DNA of 64,000 nt from SSSZ01 sp036732025. GTDB lineage: Bacteria; Pseudomonadota; Gammaproteobacteria; Burkholderiales; Rhodocyclaceae. The notes beneath the pieces were generated by a model, which was given only the letters and a program-made list of their open reading frames with translations, was not told where the DNA came from and made no database searches. Shown here piece after piece: positions 8,578 through 16,856 of this stretch. The stretch lies in NCBI GenBank assembly GCA_036732025.1, contig DAINDE010000001.1, forward strand, positions 62,001 through 126,000, written 5' to 3'. Numbering within the stretch: the first letter of the stretch is position 1; every line of letters begins with the position of its first letter. Both the position numbers and the translations under genes were made by a program.

Positions 8578-8583
8578 TATAAT
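8578..8583 (+). promoter_or_regulatory. Consensus -10 hexamer just upstream of menE
   Basis: TATAAT lies nine bases before the menE ATG (8593) in the 48-bp menC-menE gap. If used, the transcript would start at or a few bases before the start codon, so menEFD could have a near-leaderless internal promoter. No good -35 hexamer is seen. Confidence 0.35.
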
Positions 8584-8592
8584 CGGCGGCTG

Positions 8593-9957
8593 ATGAAGCC
8601 CGCCATCACCCTAGCCCAGCATCTCGCCCATGCCGCCGACCGCTGGCCGGAGGGCATGGCACTCTCTACCGCCGCCGGCGAATGGACCTTCGCCGGCCTC
8701 CTGGAGCAGGCACAGGCGACAGCCGCCGGCCTCGCTGCCGGCAGCCCCCCGCCCATCCTCGCCCTGGCCGCCGACAGCCGGCAGTTGGCGCTTGCCGCCT
8801 ACGCCGGCAGCGCCGCCGGCCTGACCCTGTGGCCCCTCGACCCCGCTTGTGCCGAGCAGCGCTGGCCCGCCTGGCAGGCCCTCGCCGGGCGACAGGCCCG
8901 CCGCCTGTCCGAACTGCCCGCCGCCGGCCCCGCGGCGCCCCTCGCCGCAGCGCCGGCCGATGACCTCGCCCTGGTCATCGCCACCAGCGGCAGCGAGGGC
9001 GAGCCCAAGGCCGTCATGCTCTCCCACGGCAACCTCGATGCCGCCGCTGCGGCCGCCAACCGCTGCCTCTCCCTCCGCCCCGGCGACCTGTGGCTCGCCT
9101 GCCTGCCCCTCTTCCATATCGGCGGCCTCGCCATCCTCTGGCGCTGCGCCCGGGCCGGCGCCGGCGTCCTGCTCCACGACGGCTTCGCCGCCGAGGCGGT
9201 GGCCGCCAGCCTGAAGGAGCAGCCGGTCACCCACATCTCCCTGGTGCCGGCCATGCTGGCCCGGCTTCTCGACCTGGGAGCGGCACCCCCCACCACCCTG
9301 CGCGTCACCCTGGTCGGCGGCGCCGCCCTGTCGGCGACCCTCTACCAGCGCGCCACCGCCGCCGGCTGGCCGGTCCTCCCGACCTGGGGCATGAGCGAGA
9401 CGGCGGCGCAGGTGGCCACCCGTCTGCCGGCCGACGGCCCCTGGCAGGAGGGCGACGTCGGCAAGCCCCTGCCCGGCAATCATGTCGCCGTCGCCCCCGA
9501 TGGCCGCCTGCGGGTGGCCGGCCCCCAGCTCATGCTCGGCTACCTCAATCCCGAACTGCGCCCGGGCCTGGGCCTCGCCGACGGCTGGCTGACCACCGGC
9601 GACCTGGGCCGCCTGGACGACCGCGGCCACCTCACCATCCTCGGCCGGGCCGACGACATGCTGGTTACCGGCGGCAGCAAGGTCCATCCCGGCGAAATCG
9701 AAAACGGCCTGGCGGCCTGCCCCGGCGTCCGCGACGTCGCCGTCACCGCCCTGCCCGACCCTACCTGGGGCGATCTGGTGGTCGCCCTGGTGGTCGGCAC
9801 CGCCGATGCCGCCGCCGTGGAACGCTGGAGCCGGGAGCACCTGCGCCCCGCCGCCCGCCCCCGCCGCATCCTCCACCTGGATGACCTGCCGCGCCACGCC
9901 AATGGCAAGATGGATCGCGCCGCCCTGCGCCGGCTGGCAGCGGGAGCCCGCCCATGA
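8593..9957 (+). CDS. menE: o-succinylbenzoate-CoA ligase
   Basis: A 454-residue ANL-superfamily acyl-CoA ligase, shorter than Acs as is usual for MenE. Motifs in order: IATSGSEGEPKAVMLSHGN (P-loop), PTWGMSETAAQ (adenine contact), WLTTGDLGRLDDRGHLTILG (TGD and hinge), GSKVHPGEIE and the C-terminal HANGKMDRAALRR with the catalytic lysine. It activates o-succinylbenzoate for MenB. The last codons overlap menF by four bases. Many Ala/Gly/Pro codons reflect the high GC of this operon. Confidence 0.93.
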   Translation: MKPAITLAQHLAHAADRWPEGMALSTAAGEWTFAGLLEQAQATAAGLAAGSPPPILALAADSRQLALAAYAGSAAGLTLWPLDPACAEQRWPAWQALAGRQARRLSELPAAGPAAPLAAAPADDLALVIATSGSEGEPKAVMLSHGNLDAAAAAANRCLSLRPGDLWLACLPLFHIGGLAILWRCARAGAGVLLHDGFAAEAVAASLKEQPVTHISLVPAMLARLLDLGAAPPTTLRVTLVGGAALSATLYQRATAAGWPVLPTWGMSETAAQVATRLPADGPWQEGDVGKPLPGNHVAVAPDGRLRVAGPQLMLGYLNPELRPGLGLADGWLTTGDLGRLDDRGHLTILGRADDMLVTGGSKVHPGEIENGLAACPGVRDVAVTALPDPTWGDLVVALVVGTADAAAVERWSREHLRPAARPRRILHLDDLPRHANGKMDRAALRRLAAGARP

Positions 9958-11309
9958 CCGCCGCCCTCGCCCGCCTGCGGGCGGCGCTCGCCGCGCCGGA
10001 CCTCCCCCGCCGTCTGGCGGCGCTGGCCGCAGGCGCCGCGGCCTCCGCCCCCCTCACCCTGGAGGTGGAACTCGGCGGTGACGACGAAGACTGGCTCGCC
10101 CTGCTCCCCGCCCAGGGCGAGTTCTGGTACTGGGCGCAGCCCGCCAATGCCGACTGGTGCCTCGCCCTGGGCTCCGTGCTGCACTACGAGACGGTGGGTA
10201 GCGAACGGTTCGCCGCCCTCGACAACGCCTGCTCCGGCCTGGCCGGCCAGGGGCGGCGGGAAGCCCCCGCCACGGCCTTCTTCGGCTTCGCCTTCGACGA
10301 GGCGCAAGCCCCCGGCGAACAGCCCAACACCCGCCTCGTGCTGCCGGCCCTGGTGCTGCGGCGCCGGGGTGGACGCAACACCGCCCTGCTGAGTTGTACC
10401 GCCGGCAACAGCGGCAACGCCCCCGCCCACTGGCAGGCCCTGCTCGCCCAGCCGGCGCCGGCCAGCAACCTCTCCCGGCTCCGCCGGGGCCCGCCGGAAC
10501 TGGAAGAGCAGGCGTGGCTGGCCGGCGTCCAGGCCGCCCTGCGGGCCATCGCCGACGGCCAGCTGGACAAGGTGGTGCTTACCCGCAGCATCCGCCTCCA
10601 GGCGGACGCCCCCCTGGCCCCGCGGCCGGCACTGGCGGCGCTGCTGCGGCGCCACCCCGGCTGTACCGTCTACGCCTTGGGCAATGGCCGCCAGGCCTTC
10701 CTGGGCGCCACGCCGGAACGCCTGGTCCGCCTGCGCCAGGGCCGGGCAGAAGCCGACGCCCTCGCCGGCACAGCCTGGAACGGCGCACCCAGGCTGGACA
10801 GCGACAAGAACTGCCGCGAACAAGGCTTCGTCGCCGCCGCCGTGGCCGAGGCCCTGGCCGGACTGTGCGATGACGTTGCTACCCCGCCGGCGCCGGAGAC
10901 GCTCCACTTCGGCGACATCAGCCACCTGCGGACCCGGGTGCAGGGAAGCGTGCGCCAGGGAGTCAGCCTTTTTCACCTGGCCGCCGCCCTCCATCCCACC
11001 CCCGCCGTCGGCGGCAGCCCCCGGGCCGCCGCCCTCGACTGGCTGCGCCGGCGCCGGGAAAAGCGCCCGGGCTGGTACAGCGGCGGCTTCGGCTGGATCG
11101 ACACCGCCGGCGATGGCGAAATCGCCGTCGCCCTGCGCTGCGCCACCCTGGCCGGCAGCGACCTCGTACTCTGCGCCGGCGCCGGCATCGTGGCCGGTTC
11201 CGATCCCCGGGAAGAACTGGCGGAAACCGAGGCCAAACTCCGGGCGCTGCGCGATGTCCTCGACCCCGTGGCCGAAGCCGCCGCCCCGGGACGGACGGGA
11301 ACGGCATGA
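9954..11309 (+). CDS. menF: Isochorismate synthase (menaquinone-type)
   Basis: A 451-residue chorismate-utilising enzyme. The C-terminal catalytic domain shows GQLDKVVLTRSIRL, AFLGATPERLVRL, DISHLRTRVQG, HPTPAVGG, WYSGGFGWID and VLCAGAGIVAGSDPREELAETEAKL, the pattern of isochorismate/anthranilate/salicylate synthases. Operon context (menE before, menD after, ATGA overlaps on both sides) assigns it to menaquinone rather than siderophore or folate synthesis. Confidence 0.93.
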   Translation: MTAALARLRAALAAPDLPRRLAALAAGAAASAPLTLEVELGGDDEDWLALLPAQGEFWYWAQPANADWCLALGSVLHYETVGSERFAALDNACSGLAGQGRREAPATAFFGFAFDEAQAPGEQPNTRLVLPALVLRRRGGRNTALLSCTAGNSGNAPAHWQALLAQPAPASNLSRLRRGPPELEEQAWLAGVQAALRAIADGQLDKVVLTRSIRLQADAPLAPRPALAALLRRHPGCTVYALGNGRQAFLGATPERLVRLRQGRAEADALAGTAWNGAPRLDSDKNCREQGFVAAAVAEALAGLCDDVATPPAPETLHFGDISHLRTRVQGSVRQGVSLFHLAAALHPTPAVGGSPRAAALDWLRRRREKRPGWYSGGFGWIDTAGDGEIAVALRCATLAGSDLVLCAGAGIVAGSDPREELAETEAKLRALRDVLDPVAEAAAPGRTGTA

Positions 11310-13021
11310 GCGACCAGGGCAGTCTCAACCTGCAATGGTCCCAGGCCCTGGTGGCCGGTTTCGCCGCCGCCGGCGTCAGCCACGCCGTGCTGTCGCCGGG
11401 TTCGCGCTCGACGCCCCTGGCCCTGGCCTGCCTGCGCCACGGCGACCTCGCCAGCGAGGTTATCGTCGACGAACGCTGCGCCGCTTTCTTCGCCCTCGGC
11501 ATCGCCAAGGCCGCCCGCCGGCCGGTGCTGCTGCTCGCCACTTCCGGCAGCGCCCCCGCCAACTGGCTACCGGCGGTAGTCGAGGCGGACCGGGCCGGGG
11601 TGCCGCTGATCCTCCTCTCCGCCGACCGCCCGCCGGAGCTGCACGACTGCGGCGCCAACCAGACCGTGCCCCAGGCCGCCATGTTCGCGCCCTACGTCCG
11701 CGGCACCCACGCCCTCGCGGCGCCGGGGCCGGAAACGCCGACCGCCTGGCTCCACCGCCTCGCCGCCCAGGTCGTCGAGCAGGCCACCTGGCCCCTGGCC
11801 GGACCGGTCCACCTCAACCAGCCCTTCCGGGAGCCGCTCCTGCCCTTGGCGGAGGCGGAGGCGCCGCCGCCGGCGCCGGAAGCGGCGCCCCTCCGCATCA
11901 ACCGCCCCGAACCAAGGGTTTCCGCCGACACGCTGGCCGTGCTGGCCACCCGCCTGAGCGGCCGCCCCGGCGCCATCATTTGCGGCGAAGGCGACTACCC
12001 GCCGGCCTTCGCCGCCGCCGTCGCCGGCCTCGCCGAGCGGCTGGCCTGCCCCATCCTCGCCGAGCCCCTCGCCAACCTGCGCCACGGCCCCCACGACCGC
12101 CGCCGCATCCTCTGCCATTACGACGGCTGGCTGCGGGACGCGCTCTTCGTCGCCGGGCATCGTCCTGAGTGGGTGCTGCGCTTCGGCGCTTTCCCGGTCA
12201 CCCGCAGCCTGCAGGGCTTCGCCGCCGGAGCTTCGGACCTGACCGTCCTCGTCGATCCGCAACCCCGCTGGAACGACCCGGCCAACACCGTCACCGACCT
12301 GCTGCGGGCCGCGCCCCTCGCCGTATGCGAAGGCCTGCTCGAACAGAATCTGGCGCCGGCGCCGGCCGACTGGTTCGCCGCCTTCGCCGCCGCCGAAGCG
12401 CGGGCACGGAAGGCCCAGTCCGCTTTGCCGGACCACTGCGAGGGACGGCTCATCCCCACCCTTCTCGCCGCCCTGCCCGAGGATTGCCCGGTCTTCGTCG
12501 GCAACTCCATGGTCATCCGGGACCTCGACGCCTTTGCCGGCGGCGGCGATAGGCCCCTGCGCTTCCACGGCAACCGCGGCGCCAGCGGCATCGACGGCAA
12601 CGTTTCAACGGCCCTGGGCATCGCCGCCGCCCAAGGCCGGGTGGTCGCCCTCCTCGGCGACCTCGCCTGCCAGCACGATCTTGGCGGCCTCGCCGCCGCC
12701 CGCGGGCGGCAAGCCGTCTTCGTCGTCTTCAACAATGGCGGCGGCAGCATCTTCGAACACCTGCCCCAGGCCGGCCTGCCGGAATTCGAGCGGGGCTGGC
12801 TGACGCCGCAACACATCGATTTCGCCGCCGCTGCCGCCACCTTCGGCCTGGCCTATGCGCTTGCCGCGGATTCCCGCTCGCTTCTCGCCGCCCTGCCTGC
12901 GGCCATGGCAGCCAACGGTCCGACTGTCATCGAACTGCGTCTGGAGCGCCTTACCAGCGTGAAGTGTCGGCAGGCTTGGCACGATGCCTGCACGGCATCA
13001 TCGCACCATTCGGATCACTGA
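11306..13021 (+). CDS. menD: 2-succinyl-5-enolpyruvyl-6-hydroxy-3-cyclohexene-1-carboxylate synthase
   Basis: A 571-residue thiamine-diphosphate enzyme that joins isochorismate and 2-oxoglutarate. VLSPGSRSTPLALAC, VDERCAAFFALGIAKA and TSGSAPANWLPAVVEA at the N-terminus are MenD signatures; the ThDP/Mg site is LLGDLACQHDLGGL with the NNGGGSIFEHLPQ loop. It is the last gene of the operon. Its stop overlaps the stop of the oppositely oriented methyltransferase by 7 bp, so there is no room for a separate terminator between them. menH, menA and menG/ubiE are not in this window. Confidence 0.95.
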   Translation: MSDQGSLNLQWSQALVAGFAAAGVSHAVLSPGSRSTPLALACLRHGDLASEVIVDERCAAFFALGIAKAARRPVLLLATSGSAPANWLPAVVEADRAGVPLILLSADRPPELHDCGANQTVPQAAMFAPYVRGTHALAAPGPETPTAWLHRLAAQVVEQATWPLAGPVHLNQPFREPLLPLAEAEAPPPAPEAAPLRINRPEPRVSADTLAVLATRLSGRPGAIICGEGDYPPAFAAAVAGLAERLACPILAEPLANLRHGPHDRRRILCHYDGWLRDALFVAGHRPEWVLRFGAFPVTRSLQGFAAGASDLTVLVDPQPRWNDPANTVTDLLRAAPLAVCEGLLEQNLAPAPADWFAAFAAAEARARKAQSALPDHCEGRLIPTLLAALPEDCPVFVGNSMVIRDLDAFAGGGDRPLRFHGNRGASGIDGNVSTALGIAAAQGRVVALLGDLACQHDLGGLAAARGRQAVFVVFNNGGGSIFEHLPQAGLPEFERGWLTPQHIDFAAAAATFGLAYALAADSRSLLAALPAAMAANGPTVIELRLERLTSVKCRQAWHDACTASSHHSDH

Positions 13022-13818
13022 CCGGCTGCGGCCTGGGCCCCCGCAAGGTCGCTCTCGGGCGACCGGGATGCTCCTGGCTTCACCCTGGTTATCTTCAACG
13101 AGCCGGCAGTGTCGTCCAGCCGGAATTCGCCGGTAACTTGCCGCAAGTACTCGTCGGTAGCCTTTCTGCATCCTCCCCAGTCATGGTAGTCGTCGAGAAT
13201 GATGCTGCCCCCCACGACAAGCCTGGGGAAAATGCGGCGTAGGCAGGTGAGTACCGGCTCATACCAATCGACATCGACATGGGCGAACGCCACCGGCTGA
13301 TCGATCTTCATGGTGTCCTGGAGCAGGCCCTTGATCAGCGACAATGACCGCGCCTCGCAATTGATTCCGAAGCTTTCCAGGTTCGCGCGAACGATGTCGT
13401 AGAGGTTTTCTTCGTAACCGTAGTATTTGTCGCCGCCGATGCCGACGGAGTTTCCTTCCACGATCGCCTGGTAACGATCATGCACATCCTGCGTGTCGTC
13501 TTCGGTGGGCGGGGGGATCATTCCGAAGACATCGTAGACGCAAAATGGCCGCTCCTGCCCCTTGACCGTACCTATCAGGATGGTGGATCCGCCCAACGCG
13601 CACCCCGCCTCGACGAAGACGCCGGGCAGGCCGGCTCCTTCGATCCCGCGGCAGGTATTGGAAATGCTGGCGAGCCGTTGTTCCGACAGATAGGTGAGTT
13701 TCCTTGCCCGGATGCGCGCTATCAGCTCGCCGTCTTCCCGGCTCGGCTTAGGCGGGAGCTCTTCGCCCCCCGTTCGGCCCGCCATCCGCAGGACGTAATT
13801 CTTGAAGCGACGAAGCAT
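13015..13818 (-). CDS. TylF/macrocin-type SAM-dependent O-methyltransferase-like protein
   Basis: A 267-residue Rossmann-fold methyltransferase. SAM motif I is VFVEAGCALGGSTILIG, followed by CVYDVFGMIPPP; the acidic metal/catalytic region is AHVDVDWYEPVLTCL and GGSIILDDYHDWGGC, as in the TylF family. The ATG at 13818 is chosen because AAAGGAGAAACC precedes it; an open frame continues upstream but looks like read-through. Base composition is visibly less GC-rich than the adjacent men genes, suggesting separate origin. Substrate is unknown; relatives act on sugars or polyketide-attached sugars. Confidence 0.8.
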   Translation of the reverse strand: MLRRFKNYVLRMAGRTGGEELPPKPSREDGELIARIRARKLTYLSEQRLASISNTCRGIEGAGLPGVFVEAGCALGGSTILIGTVKGQERPFCVYDVFGMIPPPTEDDTQDVHDRYQAIVEGNSVGIGGDKYYGYEENLYDIVRANLESFGINCEARSLSLIKGLLQDTMKIDQPVAFAHVDVDWYEPVLTCLRRIFPRLVVGGSIILDDYHDWGGCRKATDEYLRQVTGEFRLDDTAGSLKITRVKPGASRSPESDLAGAQAAAGQ

Positions 13819-13991
13819 GGTTTCTCCTTTGCGCTCACGGTTGCCCACCGGGTCCGGCAGGCCAGGGTGCTCCTGCCCGTGCCGATTATGCCGCGGTGAT
13901 TGCCCGGACCGCAATGAAGCGCTAAGGCAATGCCGACGCACGCAACTCGGATAGCGGGCGAGTTCGGCCGACGACGCGGCCCCGCTTCCCC

Positions 13992-14717
13992 TCACTCGCC
14001 GAACGGCACCTCCTGTCCGGCGAACAGGGCCTGCAGGATGCGCCGTTCCCGGCCGATGACGCTTTCCAGGAACTCGTCCGCCCGGCCCATGGCGTGGAAG
14101 GCTTCGAAACCCCGCTCGAGGAATTCGTGCAGGCTGCCCAGGCCGGCCAGGTGGGCCGGGCCGTGCATCATGCGCAGGGTGGCGCGGACCAGGGGCTTGC
14201 GGGCCACCGCGTCGAGGGCCTGCCCGGTGGCCTCGATGAGGTCGAGCTGGCGCTCCCGCTCGGCGCGGCAGCCGACCTTGCGATAGGCGGCGGCATAGTC
14301 GGCGTCGCCGATGCCCTTTTCCAGCCGGCCGCCCAGGGCGGCCACCATGGCGGCGTCGAGGCGCTCGGAAAGGGCATCCACCTCCACCGCCAGCAGGATG
14401 GTCCGCAGGGCCGACACCGGCAGCATGCCGGTCATCAGGGGCAGCACCCGGGCCAGGTCGGCATCCCGGGCGGAAACATCGGCGGCGCCGTACAGGTCGG
14501 AAAGGAAGAACTCTGCCGCCCGCCCGTAGCGCGGGCTGGCCAGCAACTCGGCGTGGGTGCGGGCCAGCCGGGCCGCCTGCCATTCCCGCAGGATGAGCCG
14601 GCGTGCCGCCAGGCGTGGCTCCGCCCGGGCGCTTTCGCGGAGCTTGCGCGCTTCCAGCAGGCGCTCGGCCAATTCGGCGGCGCAGCGGGCGCGTTCGGAA
14701 TCGCTGATGTCGTTCAT
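13992..14717 (-). CDS. Conserved helical protein of FFLEELY-motif type, function unknown
   Basis: A 241-residue, largely alpha-helical soluble protein without signal peptide or membrane segment. It contains RYGRAAEFFLSDLYGAAD near residue 65, resembling the FFLEELY-motif family of uncharacterised proteobacterial proteins. The rest is rich in Ala, Leu, Arg and Glu. The ATG at 14717 has only a weak ribosome site. It lies divergent to the aldehyde dehydrogenase gene. I cannot assign a function. Confidence 0.7.
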   Translation of the reverse strand: MNDISDSERARCAAELAERLLEARKLRESARAEPRLAARRLILREWQAARLARTHAELLASPRYGRAAEFFLSDLYGAADVSARDADLARVLPLMTGMLPVSALRTILLAVEVDALSERLDAAMVAALGGRLEKGIGDADYAAAYRKVGCRAERERQLDLIEATGQALDAVARKPLVRATLRMMHGPAHLAGLGSLHEFLERGFEAFHAMGRADEFLESVIGRERRILQALFAGQEVPFGE

Positions 14718-14818
14718 GCATTCATTATGGCCAGCGCCCCAGGCGGCGTTTAGAAGCCTTTGCCTAGCGATGCCGGAAGGGGGCCGCTACACTGGATTTG
14801 CCCCCTCGGGAGGAAGCC

Positions 14819-16285
14819 ATGGCCCAGGCTCCAGCGACACCCATCAACGACATTCCCGCCCTGGAAGCGGCCTTCGCCCGCATCCATGCGGCATCGCGCC
14901 GGCAGATCGCCGTCGATGCCACGGTCCGGCGGCGGCGCCTGGATGGGCTTTTCGCCCTCCTCCACGATCACCGGGAGGCCATCGGCGAGGCGGTATCCGC
15001 CGACTTCGGCCACCGTTCCCGCCACGAGACGCGGCTCCTGGAGGTGTTCCCCACCCTGGAGGCCATTCGCCACGCCCGGCGCCATTTCAAGGGCTGGATG
15101 CAGCCGCGGCGGCGGCCCGCCTCCCTCTGGTTCCTCCCCGGCCGCGCCGAGGTACGGCCCCAGCCGGTGGGCTGCGTGGGCGTCGTGGTGCCGTGGAACT
15201 ACCCCGTCTTCCTGGCCCTCGCCCCCCTGGCCGGCGCCTTCGCCGCCGGCAACCGGGCCCTGGTCAAGATGTCGGAATTCACCCCGGCCACCGCTGCCCT
15301 GCTGGCCGGCGTCGCCCCCCGTTATTTCGCCGCGGACGAACTGGCCATCGTCGAGGGCGACGCCGCGGTGGCCCGCGCCTTCGTCCGCCTGCCCTTCGAC
15401 CATCTGCTGTTCACCGGCTCCACCGCCGTCGGCCGCGAGGTGATGAAGGCCGCCGCCGAGAACCTGACGCCGGTGACCCTGGAACTGGGCGGCAAGTCCC
15501 CGGCCCTGGTGGCCCCCGGCTATCCGCTGGCCAAGGCCGCCGAACGCATTCTCGTCGGCAAGTGCATGAACGCCGGCCAGACCTGCATCGCCCCCGACTA
15601 CGTGCTGCTCCCCGCCGGCCAGGAAGATGCCTTCGTCGCCGCCGCCCGGGCCACGGTGGCCGCCTGCTATCCGGACCTGGTCCGCAACCCGGACTACACG
15701 GCCATCGTCAACGACCGCCACTACGCCCGCCTGGCCGGCTACCTGGCCGATGCCCGCGCCCAGGGCGCGCAGGTGGCCGAACTGCTGCCCGGCGTTCCGG
15801 CCGACCCGGCCAGCCGCCGCTTGCCGCCCGTGCTGGTGCTGGGCGCCAGCGACCGGCTGCGGGTGATGCAGGAAGAGATCTTCGGCCCCATCCTGCCCGT
15901 CGTCACCTACCACAACGTGGACGAAGCCGTCGCCACCATCAACGGCCACGACCGGCCGCTGGCCCTTTACCTCTTCGACCACGATGGCGCCCGGGTGCGC
16001 CGCCTCCTCGACACCACCGTGGCCGGGGGCGTCACGGTGAACGACACCATCCTGCACATCGCCCAGGACAGCCTGCCCTTCGGCGGCATCGGCCCCAGCG
16101 GCATGGGCCATTACCACGGCCACGAGGGTTTCCTCACCTTTTCCAAGTTGAAGCCGGTCTTCCACCAGTCGCGGCTCAACGGCATGGGCCTCTTCAAGCC
16201 TCCCTACGGCCGCCTCTTCGACCGGCTGGTCAAGGTGCTGCTGCTATTACCTGCCGCCGCCGCTTCCTCCAGACCGGCCTGGCCG
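14819..16285 (+). CDS. Coniferyl-aldehyde-dehydrogenase-type NAD(P)-dependent aldehyde dehydrogenase (3' end runs into assembly gap)
   Basis: ALDH-superfamily enzyme of about 476 residues up to the expected end. Key residues: VVPWNYPVF (cofactor loop), LLFTGSTAVG, general base Glu222 in LELGGKSP, nucleophile Cys256 in CMNAGQTCIAPDY, and EEIFGPILP. The ATG at 14819 follows GGGAGGAAGCC. The frame stays open into the run of Ns, which is unusual. If T16248 were G, the codon at 16247-16249 would be TGA and overlap an ATG for the next gene (ATGA), the normal arrangement here. The last dozen codons before the gap are therefore probably not part of the enzyme. First gene of a probable alcohol/aldehyde oxidation operon. 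Confidence 0.85.
16246..16285 (+). pseudogene. N-terminal fragment of a Tat-exported dehydrogenase subunit, cut by the assembly gap
   Basis: In a frame different from the aldehyde dehydrogenase this stretch reads TCRRRFLQTGLA, a twin-arginine signal start. Its natural start would be the ATG created by a T-to-G change at 16248. It is probably the start of the protein whose C-terminal part lies at 16473-16856, with the hydrophobic core of the signal lost in the gap. I treat it as an assembly or sequencing defect rather than true gene decay. Confidence 0.45.
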
Positions 16286-16295
16286 NNNNNNNNNN
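16286..16295. other. Assembly gap (10 N)
   Basis: Ten consecutive N bases. Reading frames on the two sides do not join into one sensible protein, and the 90 bases right of the gap (frame ending in MAKYLRLTAKV and a stop) fit neither neighbour. The true gap length is unknown and the sequence next to it is probably unreliable. Confidence 0.95.
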
Positions 16296-16472
16296 GCCCG
16301 GTGGCATGCATCCCGGTCAATCCGCAGCGCGTGGAAAGCCGCGAGGCGCTGATGGCCAAGTACCTGCGGCTCACGGCCAAGGTGTGAGCGCCGGCCGCCA
16401 GGTGGCCATCAGCCGGCCGCGGGCGGCGCCGGCTGCGGCGGCCCCACTGGCCAGGCAGACGGCCGCCGCGCC

Positions 16473-16856
16473 GTGGTCGCGGCCCTGGTGCCGGTGATCC
16501 TCGACGGCGCCCTGCCGGCGGCCGGGGACGCCCGGGCCAAGGCGGTCGCCGCCACCGTCGACGGCGTCGACCAGGCCATCGCCGGGCTGGCCCCCGCCAC
16601 CCAGGAAGAAATCGGGCAACTCTTCGACCTCCTCGCCTTCGCCCCCACCCGCATCCTCGTGGCCGGCGTCTGGCCGGCCTGGGATATCGCGCTACCCGGC
16701 GAGATCGCCGCCTTCCTCGATGCCTGGCGCAACAGCCGCTTCGACCTGCTGCGCAGCGGCTACGCCGGGCTTCACGACCTCATCCTCGGCGCCTGGTACG
16801 CCCGGGCGGAAAGCTGGCCGCGCATCGGGTACCCCGGCCCGCCCACCCTCAAATGA
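16473..16856 (+). CDS. Tat-pathway small subunit accompanying a GMC dehydrogenase (C-terminal part)
   Basis: About 127 residues are well supported, beginning around VAALVPVILDGALPA and ending at YPGPPTLK. The frame is open upstream to a stop at 16350 but contains no convincing start; the real N-terminus is probably the Tat signal at 16246. Proteins of this shape (Tat leader, a conserved LVPVILDGALP-like segment, about 180-200 residues) are encoded directly before GMC oxidoreductases in proteobacteria, in the manner of the gluconate-2-dehydrogenase gamma subunit. The stop overlaps the GMC start (ATGA), supporting a complex or co-export role. Confidence 0.55.
   Translation: MVAALVPVILDGALPAAGDARAKAVAATVDGVDQAIAGLAPATQEEIGQLFDLLAFAPTRILVAGVWPAWDIALPGEIAAFLDAWRNSRFDLLRSGYAGLHDLILGAWYARAESWPRIGYPGPPTLK

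Noticed and set aside
13819..14721. Upstream extension joining the methyltransferase to a 568-codon frame
   Set aside because: The extension is out-of-frame shadow of the FFLEELY-type gene; a strong ribosome site and the family N-terminus support the start at 13818.
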